44,322 nt of DNA from Haliea sp040222615 (GTDB lineage Bacteria > Pseudomonadota > Gammaproteobacteria > Pseudomonadales > Halieaceae), in the NCBI RefSeq assembly GCF_040222615.1, contig NZ_JAVKCQ010000036.1, positions 1-44,322 on the forward strand, read 5' to 3'. Shown here piece after piece: positions 32,999 to 40,859 of this stretch. The first letter of the stretch is position 1; each line of letters opens with the position of its first letter. Under the pieces are notes generated by a model, which worked only from the letters and a program-made list of their open reading frames with translations, made no database searches and was not told where the DNA came from. Position numbers and translations under genes: made by a program.

Positions 32999-34473
32999 GC
33001 CAGTGGCTGATGGCGGGCCTGCTGTTCACGCCCCTGGCGTGGGCGGCCCTGTCCCTGCTGCTGGACTTCCGCCGGGGACGCTGGCTGAGCTGGCTCGGCA
33101 TGCTGATCCAGGTGCTGGTATCCCTGTCGCTGTGGTTCGCCGTTGCCACCGGCGGCGGATTCTTCTACGCCCTCGCCGGCTGGCAAGCGCCGCTGGGCAT
33201 CGCCCTGCGGGTGGACGGGCTGGCGGTAAGCTTTGTCCTGCTGACAGCCGCCGTGGCCACCGCCTGCGGTGTGCACGCCGGGGTTTACCTGGACCCCAGC
33301 AAATCCTGGCAGCGCTATTTCTGGCCCCTGTTCTGGTTTCTCTGGGCCGGACTCAATGGCGTCTGGCTGGGTGCCGACCTGTTCAATCTCTACGTTGGCC
33401 TGGAGCTGATCAGCCTGGCGGCGGTGGGGCTGGTGGCCCTGGGCGGCGAGGCGGCGGCGCTGCGGGCGGCCCTGCGTTACCTGTTTGCGGCCCTGCTGGG
33501 CTCCCTGGCCTATCTACTCGGGGTGGCGTTGCTGTACGGGCAGTTTGGCACGCTGTCCCTGACGGGCATTGCCGACGTGGTGGGTGCAGCGGAACCCGCG
33601 GCCGCCCTGGCACTGCTGCTGATGTTGGCGGGTCTCGCGCTGAAGACGGCCCTGTTCCCCCTGCACGGTTGGCTGCCGCCGGCCCACGGTATTGCCAAAT
33701 CCCCGGTCAGCGCGCTGCTGTCCGGCCTGGTGGTCAAGGCGTCTTTCTATATTGCCGCCCGCCTGTGGCTGGAGCTTGGGGATCGTCTCGGGTCACAGCT
33801 GCTGGCTCAGGGCCTGGGTGCGCTGGGCGCCGCAGCGGTACTCTGGGGCAGCTGGCGAGCCTTCCGTCAGCCCTACCTGAAGCAGGTCGTCGCCTATTCC
33901 TCGGTGGCCCAGATCGGCTACCTGTTCCTGCTGTTCCCGCTGACCTATGCCGTGGCGGAGCCAGTCTCCCGGCTGGCGCAGCAGGGCATTACCCTGCAGG
34001 TCATCAGTCATGCCCTGGCCAAGGCCGCGATGTTCCTCGCCGCCGGCAACCTGATCCTGTCGGTGCGCAGCAAGCGGGTGGATGCGCTGGGCGGTGTGAG
34101 TCACTTCCTGCCGTTCTCCCTGTTCTCTTTCGGTCTGGCCGGGGTGTCGCTGATGGGAATGCCGCCGACGGGGGGATTTGCCGCCAAGTGGCTCCTGCTG
34201 CAGGCCAGCCTCGCCAGCGGCCAGTGGTGGTGGATCGCGGTATTGCTGCTGGGCGGGGTACTGGCGGCCGCCTATGTGTTCCGTATCTACCGCGCTTCCT
34301 TTCTCGAGGACAGCGCCAGCGACGATTTTTACCATCCACCGAAGACGCTGGAAGCGATTCCCATGATTCTGGCCCTGCTGGCACTGGGGCTGGGCCTGGT
34401 GGCAGAGCCGGTACTGTCGGTACTGGCACTGCCCTTCGAGGTGGCCGCCGGGGTGACGGTGGTGCAGCCATGA
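32995..34473 (+). CDS. MrpD-like proton-channel subunit 1
   Basis: A 492-aa, roughly 14-helix protein of the NuoL/M/N-MrpD family. TM5 holds Glu137 (NLYVGLELISL), and TM7-8 hold the Lys residues (LALKTALFPLHGWLPPAH, then VVKASFYI) that form the proton path. I choose TTG 32995 in a TTGA overlap with mrpC, with AGGGG about 10 nt upstream, because every other junction in this operon overlaps; ATG 33010 is the alternative. All proton-path residues checked are present, so it is probably functional. It would supply the NuoL-like role of the missing MrpA N-terminal part or the MrpD role. Confidence 0.87.
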   Translation: MSQWLMAGLLFTPLAWAALSLLLDFRRGRWLSWLGMLIQVLVSLSLWFAVATGGGFFYALAGWQAPLGIALRVDGLAVSFVLLTAAVATACGVHAGVYLDPSKSWQRYFWPLFWFLWAGLNGVWLGADLFNLYVGLELISLAAVGLVALGGEAAALRAALRYLFAALLGSLAYLLGVALLYGQFGTLSLTGIADVVGAAEPAAALALLLMLAGLALKTALFPLHGWLPPAHGIAKSPVSALLSGLVVKASFYIAARLWLELGDRLGSQLLAQGLGALGAAAVLWGSWRAFRQPYLKQVVAYSSVAQIGYLFLLFPLTYAVAEPVSRLAQQGITLQVISHALAKAAMFLAAGNLILSVRSKRVDALGGVSHFLPFSLFSFGLAGVSLMGMPPTGGFAAKWLLLQASLASGQWWWIAVLLLGGVLAAAYVFRIYRASFLEDSASDDFYHPPKTLEAIPMILALLALGLGLVAEPVLSVLALPFEVAAGVTVVQP

Positions 34474-35966
34474 GCCTCACAGCGCTGTTGCCGATACTCG
34501 CCCTGCTGAGCTCCTTGCTGGCGGCGGTGGTGATCTTCGCCCTGCCCGAAAGCAGTCATCGCCTGCGCACCCTGGTCAACCTGCTGGCCGCGGTGTTGAA
34601 GCTGGCTATCGTGGCGGCGATGACCTGGGGCGTGTTCCGCGGGGTGGATTTCAGCGTGAGTTTCACCATGCTGCCCGGGGTGAACTTCATGCTGCGCGCC
34701 GATGCCCTGGCGATGCTGTTTGCCGGGCTGTCGGCGGTACTGTGGTTGCTGACCACGATCTACGCGGTCGGGTACCTGGAGGATTCGCCCAACCGCAGCC
34801 GTTTCTTCGGCTTCTTCAGCCTCTGCGTGGCCAGTACCATGGGCATTGCCCTGGCCGGGAACCTGTTCACTTTTTTCCTGTTCTACGAAATGCTCACCCT
34901 GTCCACCTACCCGCTGGTGGTGCATCGGGGCACCGAGAAGGCGCTGCAGGCCGGCCGCAACTACATTATCTATACCCTGGGTGGCGGCGTGGTGTTGCTG
35001 CTGGGCATTGTCTGGCTGCACGGCCTGGCCGGGGATCTGGCATTCCGGGAAACAGGCCATTTCCAGGGGGTGGACCCGTCCCTGCACGGCCAACTGACGC
35101 TGATTTTTGTCCTCCTGATCGCCGGCCTGGGGGTAAAGGCAGGCATGTTCCCGCTGCACGGCTGGCTGCCCCAGGCCATGGTGGCCCCTGCCCCGGTCAG
35201 CGCCCTGTTGCACGCGGTGGCCGTGGTGAAGGCCGGGGCCTTTGGCATTGTGCGGGTGATCTACGACATCTTTGGCATCGACTTCGCCTACCGCCAGGGG
35301 CTGCTGGAACCCCTGGCCTGGCTGGCGGCGTTTACCATTCTCTACGGCTCGGTGCGGGCGCTGTCACAGATCGACCTCAAGCGCCGGCTGGCCTTTTCCA
35401 CCATCAGCCAGGTGTCCTACATCATCCTCGGGGTGACCCTGTTCGGGCCGCTGGGGACGGTGGGCGGCCTGGTTCACCTGCTGCACCAGGGCATCATGAA
35501 GATCACGCTGTTTTTCTGCGCCGGGAACTATGCCGAGACCCTGGGGGTGCACCGGGTGGACGAGCTGGACGGCGCCGGGGCGCGAATGCCCGCGACCTCG
35601 ATTGCCTTTACCGCAGCGGCGCTGGGCATGATCGGAGTGCCGCCGCTGGCCGGATTTGTCACCAAGTGGACCCTGGGCGCCGGCGCGCTGGCCGCGCAAA
35701 TGGAGTGGGCCGTCCTGATCCTGCTGCTCAGCAGCCTGCTCAATGCCGCCTACTTCCTGCCCATTGTCTACCGGCTGTGGTTTCTCCCGGTTGCCGCACC
35801 CTGGCCGGAGGAGCGGCGCTGGGGGCGGCTGGAAACCAATGCCTGGTTGTTCTGGCCGCCATTGGTCACCATGCTGATGCTGGTGCTGGTCGGCCTGCTG
35901 GCGCCAACGGTTGTCAGCCCCCTGTCCTGGGCACAGCTGATCGCGGTGCGGATGTACCTGCCGTGA
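34470..35966 (+). CDS. MrpD-like proton-channel subunit 2
   Basis: A 498-aa paralogue of the preceding protein. Glu140 in LFYEMLTLSTYPL marks TM5, and VKAGMFPLHGWLPQAM plus HAVAVVKAGAFG give the TM7 and TM8 Lys residues. RALSQIDLKRRLAFSTISQVSYI is the conserved TM12 region. The ATGA overlap with the preceding gene supports ATG 34470. It resembles NuoM/MrpD most. It should be one of three proton-conducting subunits in the same complex. Confidence 0.9.
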   Translation: MSLTALLPILALLSSLLAAVVIFALPESSHRLRTLVNLLAAVLKLAIVAAMTWGVFRGVDFSVSFTMLPGVNFMLRADALAMLFAGLSAVLWLLTTIYAVGYLEDSPNRSRFFGFFSLCVASTMGIALAGNLFTFFLFYEMLTLSTYPLVVHRGTEKALQAGRNYIIYTLGGGVVLLLGIVWLHGLAGDLAFRETGHFQGVDPSLHGQLTLIFVLLIAGLGVKAGMFPLHGWLPQAMVAPAPVSALLHAVAVVKAGAFGIVRVIYDIFGIDFAYRQGLLEPLAWLAAFTILYGSVRALSQIDLKRRLAFSTISQVSYIILGVTLFGPLGTVGGLVHLLHQGIMKITLFFCAGNYAETLGVHRVDELDGAGARMPATSIAFTAAALGMIGVPPLAGFVTKWTLGAGALAAQMEWAVLILLLSSLLNAAYFLPIVYRLWFLPVAAPWPEERRWGRLETNAWLFWPPLVTMLMLVLVGLLAPTVVSPLSWAQLIAVRMYLP

Positions 35967-37330
35967 ACAGTTTGCCGTCGACTGCACTGATTGCGGCCAG
36001 TGTGCTGCTGCCCTTGTTGTATCCGCTACTGGCGCTGCGCGGTGTCTGGCGTGGCGCCCTGCGTGCGCTCCTGCCGCTGCTGCCCCTGCCGGCGCTGGTC
36101 CTGGCGCTGCTCTCCGCTTCGCCGTGGACCCTGGAACTGCCCTGGCTGGTCCTCGGCAGCACCTGGATGCTGGACGAGCTGCGGCGCAGTTTCCTGCTGC
36201 TGACCGCATTGCTGTGGAGTACCGCAGGACTGTACGCGGCCGGTTACCTGGGCGCGGAACAGCTGCGCCGCTTCTGCGTTTTCTGGGGCTTTACCCTGGC
36301 CGGCAATCTCGGCCTGGTACTGGCCGGGGACATGGCCAGTTTCTACATGTTCTTTACCGTGATGACCTTCGCCGGCTACGGCCTGGTGGTGCATGAGGGC
36401 AGCGACCGCGCGTGCTTTGCCGGGCGGGTCTACCTGGTCATGGCACTCATCGGTGAAATGGCGCTGCTGGCGGGGTTCCTGCTGGCGTTTCGCGCGGCAG
36501 ACAGCCTGCTGCTGGCCGATGTGGCCGCCGCCATAACAACCACCGGCACCGATGGCTGGCTCATCGCGGCCCTGTTCCTGGCCGGTTTCGGGGTCAAGGC
36601 CGGTTTGCCCCTGCTGCACTTCTGGTTGCCGCTGGCGCACCCGGTGGCGCCGACCCCCGCGAGCGCGGTGCTGAGCGGGGCAATGATCAAGGCCGGCCTG
36701 CTGGGTTGGCTGCTGACGCTGCCCATCGGTGAGTCGGGCTGGGCGCCCTGGGGGCAGTTCCTGATGGTGCTGGGCTTTGTCGGCTCCCTGGGCGCCGTGT
36801 TGCCCGGAGCGCTGCAGCGGGATCCGAAAACCGTGCTGGCCTGGTCCAGCATCAGTCAGATGGGGCTGATGGCGGTGCTGGTGGGTGCGGCGCTGGCGGC
36901 GCCCGGCCACGCCCCGTTACTGGTGCCGCTGATCGCCCTGTTTGCCTTGCACCACGGCCTGGCCAAGGGTTGCCTGTTCCTGGCCGTGGGCCTGGTGCTA
37001 CCCGCCAGTCGGGTATTGCGCTTGCTGCTGTGGTTGCTCCTCGCCCTGCCAGTAGTGTCCCTGCTGGGGCTGCCGTTTACCAGTGGCGCCCTGGCCAAGG
37101 GGGTGATGAAGGACACCCTGCTGGCGCTGCCGGGCCTGCCCCTGGGGTCCCAGCTGCCCCTGCTGCTGCAGGCCGCCACTCTCGCTACCCTGGTCCTGGT
37201 TGCCCGCTACGCCTGGCTGCTGTGGCGGCAGCTGCAACCGGGTACGGTGGCCACCGCCCGCTGGGCCGGCTGGGCCCTGGCGGTGCTCTGCAGCGCGGTA
37301 CTGTTCTGGTACTTGCCCGGGGTCGGCTGA
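35963..37330 (+). CDS. MrpD-like subunit 3, lacking the TM5 glutamate
   Basis: A 455-aa NuoL/M/N-type protein, shorter than the two before it. TM7-8 keep Lys (GVKAGLPLLHFWLPLAHP, SGAMIKAGLLGWL) and the TM12 region keeps PKTVLAWSSISQMGLM. In TM5, FFTVMTFAGYGLVVHEG aligns with FYEMLTLSTYPLVVHRG of the previous subunit, placing Thr132 where Glu140 is expected, so a key proton-path acid is missing. It may be a structural or regulatory subunit, or use another acid. GTG start in a GTGA overlap; last gene of the operon. Confidence 0.87.
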   Translation: MNSLPSTALIAASVLLPLLYPLLALRGVWRGALRALLPLLPLPALVLALLSASPWTLELPWLVLGSTWMLDELRRSFLLLTALLWSTAGLYAAGYLGAEQLRRFCVFWGFTLAGNLGLVLAGDMASFYMFFTVMTFAGYGLVVHEGSDRACFAGRVYLVMALIGEMALLAGFLLAFRAADSLLLADVAAAITTTGTDGWLIAALFLAGFGVKAGLPLLHFWLPLAHPVAPTPASAVLSGAMIKAGLLGWLLTLPIGESGWAPWGQFLMVLGFVGSLGAVLPGALQRDPKTVLAWSSISQMGLMAVLVGAALAAPGHAPLLVPLIALFALHHGLAKGCLFLAVGLVLPASRVLRLLLWLLLALPVVSLLGLPFTSGALAKGVMKDTLLALPGLPLGSQLPLLLQAATLATLVLVARYAWLLWRQLQPGTVATARWAGWALAVLCSAVLFWYLPGVG

Positions 37331-37447
37331 TCCCTCGCTGCCTGCCAATTTGAACCGATGACCGCTGCGATAGCGCCGGCCATCGCGATGGCGGAAGCAG
37401 GGGGGTACCATCCGCAGTCTGTACTTTCCCCACAGCGTGGTTGCCCC

Positions 37448-38686
37448 ATGACAGCAGCAATTTCTCCCTTCGATCCGGTCACTCTGGGCCCCTTGACCCT
37501 GCGCAACCGGTTTATCAAATCCGGTGCCAATGAGGCGATGTGCCTGGACGGCAAGCCCACCAAAGCACTGGTCAAGCACCACCGGGACCTGGCGGCCGGT
37601 GGGGTGGGGATGACCACGGTGGCCTACATTGCGGTGGCGAAGGTCGGGCGCACGCTGCCCAACCAGATCTGGATGCGCCCCGAGGTGCTGCCCGACCTGC
37701 GGGTGCTGACCCAGGCCGTGCACGACGAGGGTGCGGCCATCTCCGCCCAGATCACCCACGGCGGCTCCTTCGTCACCGGGATGAAAGCGCCCGGCCGCAC
37801 CATCAGCTCCTCGGCCGGGTTCAATCCCGCGGGCGCGCTGAAGGGCAATTTCTTCCAGCGGGCGATGACCGAGGCGGACATGGCGCAGGTGGTGGCGGAG
37901 TTTGTCGCCGCGGCCGAGCTGGCCCGTGAGGCCGGCTTCGATGCGGTGGAGCTGCACATGGGCCACGGCTATCTGCTCAACCAGTTTATTTCCCCGCTCA
38001 GCAACCGCCGCGAGGATGAGTACGGTGGCAGCGCCGAGAATCGGGTGCGTTTCCCGGCCCGGGTGTTGGCGGCGGTCAAGCAGGCGGTGGGCCAGGATCT
38101 GGCGGTGCTGGCCAAGGTCAACGTCGCCGACGGCGTTCGTCGCGGCGCCACGGTCGAGGATGCCATCGTCACCGCCCGGGCCCTGCAGGCCGCGGGGGCC
38201 GATATGCTGGTACTGTCCGGTGGCCGCAACGTGGAGTCCACCTGGTTTATGTTCGGCAGCAACATGAACCGCGAAACCATCAGCCGGGTGCTGAAGCAAC
38301 AGGGCGAGTGGGTGACGGCGCTGATGATGAAGGCGGCGGCCTCCAGCGAACCGAAGATCGATTTCAGGGAAATGTATTTCCTCGACTATTCGCGGAAAAT
38401 ACGCGCCGCGGTCGATCTGCCACTCGCCTACCTCGGCGGCACCAAGAGCCTCGCCAATGCCGAGCAGGCGATGGCGGAAGGCTTCGAGTGTGTGGTCCTG
38501 GCCCGGGCGCTGATCCACGATGCGGCCCTGGTGAACAAATTCCGCAGCGGCGAACTGACTGAATCGGGCTGTGACAACTGCAACGCCTGCGTTGCCTACA
38601 TCTACCACCCGGCGGGAACCTGGTGCGTGCACAACCCGCCCAACGACCCGCGGCTGAACACCATCCCCGCCGCGGCGGTGGACTGA
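37448..38686 (+). CDS. Old-yellow-enzyme family flavin oxidoreductase with Fe-S cysteine motif
   Basis: A 412-aa FMN-binding TIM barrel of the NADH:flavin oxidoreductase family: LTLRNRFIKSGANEAM near the N terminus, HGGSFV, FDAVELHMGHGYLLNQFISP, SNRREDEYGGS, and VVLARALIHDA near the end. After the barrel, Cys375, Cys378, Cys381 and Cys393 (C-x2-C-x2-C-x11-C) match the 4Fe-4S site of 2,4-dienoyl-CoA reductase, yet the FAD/NAD domain that normally follows is absent. Electrons may therefore come from a separate partner. Start ATG 37448 begins the family N terminus; earlier ATGs at 37358 and 37388 are less likely. Followed by an SDR gene; likely reduces an enone or enoyl-CoA in the neighbouring CoA pathway. 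Confidence 0.85.
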   Translation: MTAAISPFDPVTLGPLTLRNRFIKSGANEAMCLDGKPTKALVKHHRDLAAGGVGMTTVAYIAVAKVGRTLPNQIWMRPEVLPDLRVLTQAVHDEGAAISAQITHGGSFVTGMKAPGRTISSSAGFNPAGALKGNFFQRAMTEADMAQVVAEFVAAAELAREAGFDAVELHMGHGYLLNQFISPLSNRREDEYGGSAENRVRFPARVLAAVKQAVGQDLAVLAKVNVADGVRRGATVEDAIVTARALQAAGADMLVLSGGRNVESTWFMFGSNMNRETISRVLKQQGEWVTALMMKAAASSEPKIDFREMYFLDYSRKIRAAVDLPLAYLGGTKSLANAEQAMAEGFECVVLARALIHDAALVNKFRSGELTESGCDNCNACVAYIYHPAGTWCVHNPPNDPRLNTIPAAAVD

Positions 38687-38724
38687 TCGCCAACCTTTTC
38701 TTGACCCACTGACAGGAGCATCCC

Positions 38725-39519
38725 ATGGCCAGTATTCTCGACCGTTTCCGTCTCGACGGGCAGGTCGCCATCATCACCGGTGCGGGTCGCGGCATTGGCG
38801 CGGCGACCGCCATTGCCTACGCCGATGCGGGCGCCGATGTGGTGATTTCCGCGCGCACCCGCAGCGAGCTGGAGGAAACCGCGGAGCAGGTACGCGCCCG
38901 CGGGCAGCGCGCCCTGGTGATCACCTGCGACGTTATGGAAGCCGGGCAACGCAAGGATCTGGTGGCGCAGGCTGTCGCCGAGTTCGGGCGCCTCGATATC
39001 CTGGTCAACAACGCCGGCGGCTGGGGTCCCAAGCCGGCGCTGGAGACCACGGACGAGGATTTCGACGCCTGCTTTCACTTCAACGTCACCACGGCGTTTT
39101 CGCTTTCCCGCTTGAGCGTGCCGCAGATGGTGGCCACCGCGGGCAAGGGCGCCATCGTCAATATCTCTTCCACCGCCGGCATTCATCCGCAGCCGGGCTT
39201 CGCCGCCTACGGGACCGGCAAGGCGGCCCTGTCCTGGCTTACCCGGGAGCTGGCCCAGGATTTTGCGCCGCGGGTGCGGGTCAACGCCATTGGCGTCGGC
39301 GCCATCCTGACCTCGGCGCTGGCCAACTTCATGAACGAGGAGCTGGAGCAGACCATGCTGGCCAGAACCCCGCTGGCCCGCCTCGGGGCCGCCGAGGACA
39401 TCGCCGCCTGCGCGCTGTACCTCGCCTCGCCGGCGGCGGACTACGTGACCGGCGAGATCTACGGGGTCAATGGCGGTATCACGACCTCGCAGGTGCAGAT
39501 GCCGCGGGCGGCGCTGTAG
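38725..39519 (+). CDS. Short-chain dehydrogenase (7-alpha-hydroxysteroid dehydrogenase-like)
   Basis: A 264-aa classical SDR. Cofactor motif TGAGRGIG (18-25), NNAG (95-98), and catalytic Ser149, Tyr162 and Lys166 (AAYGTGK) are all present. Layout resembles bacterial 7-alpha-hydroxysteroid dehydrogenases and 3-oxoacyl reductases. ARTRSE after the first beta-alpha unit suggests that NADP(H) could bind (basic residue after strand 2), but this is not decisive. AGGAG precedes the ATG by 6 nt. It follows the flavin oxidoreductase at 38 bp, likely in one operon, oxidising or reducing a hydroxyl or keto group of the same substrate. Confidence 0.88.
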   Translation: MASILDRFRLDGQVAIITGAGRGIGAATAIAYADAGADVVISARTRSELEETAEQVRARGQRALVITCDVMEAGQRKDLVAQAVAEFGRLDILVNNAGGWGPKPALETTDEDFDACFHFNVTTAFSLSRLSVPQMVATAGKGAIVNISSTAGIHPQPGFAAYGTGKAALSWLTRELAQDFAPRVRVNAIGVGAILTSALANFMNEELEQTMLARTPLARLGAAEDIAACALYLASPAADYVTGEIYGVNGGITTSQVQMPRAAL

Positions 39520-39555
39520 CATGCGTTGACACTATGCGGGTCACCCCGGGCATTC

Positions 39556-39584
39556 TTGAAAGCTAGCAAAACATACTGTATGTT
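39556..39584 (+). promoter_or_regulatory. Candidate promoter of the acyl-CoA dehydrogenase operon
   Basis: TTGAAA (39556-39561) and TATGTT (39579-39584) are separated by 17 bp, about 75 bp before the acyl-CoA dehydrogenase GTG start. The -10 and the end of the spacer lie inside a perfect palindrome, so binding there would block RNA polymerase. A TTGACA at 39526 has no good partner -10. Confidence 0.45.
39570..39584. promoter_or_regulatory. Palindromic operator, TetR type
   Basis: AACATAC-T-GTATGTT is a perfect 15-bp palindrome with a single central base. Size, AT-richness and its overlap with a promoter resemble operators of TetR-family repressors that control acyl-CoA catabolism operons. 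No TetR gene lies in the window. The regulator family is an inference. Confidence 0.55.
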
Positions 39585-39659
39585 CAAATCCGGTTTGCGG
39601 GGCCTCCGGTCCCCGCAGTGAACTGGACGGCGGCCGCCCGGCCCCGAAGAGGTGATCCC

Positions 39660-40838
39660 GTGAGCAATCTGGAACAATTCCGCGCTGAAACCCGTGCGTG
39701 GCTGGAAGACAACTGCCCGCCGGCCATGCGTGAGCCAATCCGCAGTTTCGAGGACCTGTACACCGGCGGACGCGACCCCGAAATCAAGCACCCCGACCAG
39801 CAGCTGTGGTGCGAGCGCATGGCCGCCCGCGGCTGGACTGTGCCGCACTGGCCCCGGGAGTACGGCGGTGGCGGCCTGGACAAGGAACAGTGCAAGGTGC
39901 TGCAGCAGGAGATGGCGCGGATCAACGCCCGTCGCCCGCTGGAGAGCTTCGGCATCTCCATGCTCGGCCCGGCCCTGCTGCAGTTTGGCAGCGAGGAACA
40001 GAAGCTCGAGCACCTGCCTCCCATCTGCCGCGGCGAAATCCGCTGGTGCCAGGGCTATTCCGAGCCCAATGCCGGCTCCGACCTGGCCAGTCTGCAGACC
40101 CGCGCCGAGGATCACGGCGACCACTACATCATCAACGGCCAGAAAGTCTGGACTTCCTACGCCGACAAGGCGGACTGGATATTCTGCCTGGTGCGCACTG
40201 ACAACAGCGGCAGCAAGCACGAGGGCATCAGCTTTGTGCTGTTTGACATGGCGAGCCCCGGAGTCAGCACCCGCCCGATTCGCCTGATCAGCGGCTCCTC
40301 GCCGTTTTGCGAGACCTTCTTTGACAACGTAAAAGCCTGGAAGCGCAACCGGGTGGGCGAGGAAGGCAAGGGCTGGGCCATCGCCAAATACCTGCTCACC
40401 CACGAGCGGGAAATGATCTCCAGCTTCGGTGCAGCGCCGAAGAAATCGCCGGGGGAGGCCGCGCTCGAGACCCTGGGCGCGGACGCCAGCGGGCGCCTCG
40501 GCAACGGGATCCTGCGTCACACCATCGCCCAGTACCAGCTCGATGCCCTCGCCTTTGCCGCCACCATGAGCCGGGTCGGAGATGAAGCGAAGGCGGGGCA
40601 GGGCCTGGGCGCAGCATCGTCGATCTTCAAGTACTACGGTACCGAGCTGAACAAGCGCCGCAATGAGCTCAACCTGGCGATCGGTGGCGAGGCTGCCCTG
40701 GGCTGGGACGGCGAGGTCTATCACGGGGGTGCCACCAGCCGCGACTGGCTGCGCTCCAAGGGCAACTCCATCGAGGGCGGCACCTCCGAGGTGCAGCTGA
40801 ACATTATCGCCAAGCGGGTCCTGGGCCTGCCGGACTGA
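39660..40838 (+). CDS. Acyl-CoA dehydrogenase, catalytic-type subunit
   Basis: A 392-aa FAD-dependent acyl-CoA dehydrogenase: RGWTVPHWPREYGGGG, QGYSEPNAGSDLASLQTRA with the FAD-binding segment, INGQKVWTSYA, and the C-terminal NSIEGGTSEVQ. Glu372 in that last motif lies at the position of the catalytic base of medium-chain acyl-CoA dehydrogenase. GTG 39660 has GAGG 7 nt upstream; the family N terminus begins here. The next gene, 21 bp away, encodes a second dehydrogenase of the partner type, so the two may form a heteromer as in steroid side-chain degradation. Chain length or ring substrate is unknown. Confidence 0.9.
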   Translation: MSNLEQFRAETRAWLEDNCPPAMREPIRSFEDLYTGGRDPEIKHPDQQLWCERMAARGWTVPHWPREYGGGGLDKEQCKVLQQEMARINARRPLESFGISMLGPALLQFGSEEQKLEHLPPICRGEIRWCQGYSEPNAGSDLASLQTRAEDHGDHYIINGQKVWTSYADKADWIFCLVRTDNSGSKHEGISFVLFDMASPGVSTRPIRLISGSSPFCETFFDNVKAWKRNRVGEEGKGWAIAKYLLTHEREMISSFGAAPKKSPGEAALETLGADASGRLGNGILRHTIAQYQLDALAFAATMSRVGDEAKAGQGLGAASSIFKYYGTELNKRRNELNLAIGGEAALGWDGEVYHGGATSRDWLRSKGNSIEGGTSEVQLNIIAKRVLGLPD

Positions 40839-40859
40839 GCGCGAGAGAGGACTGACAAG

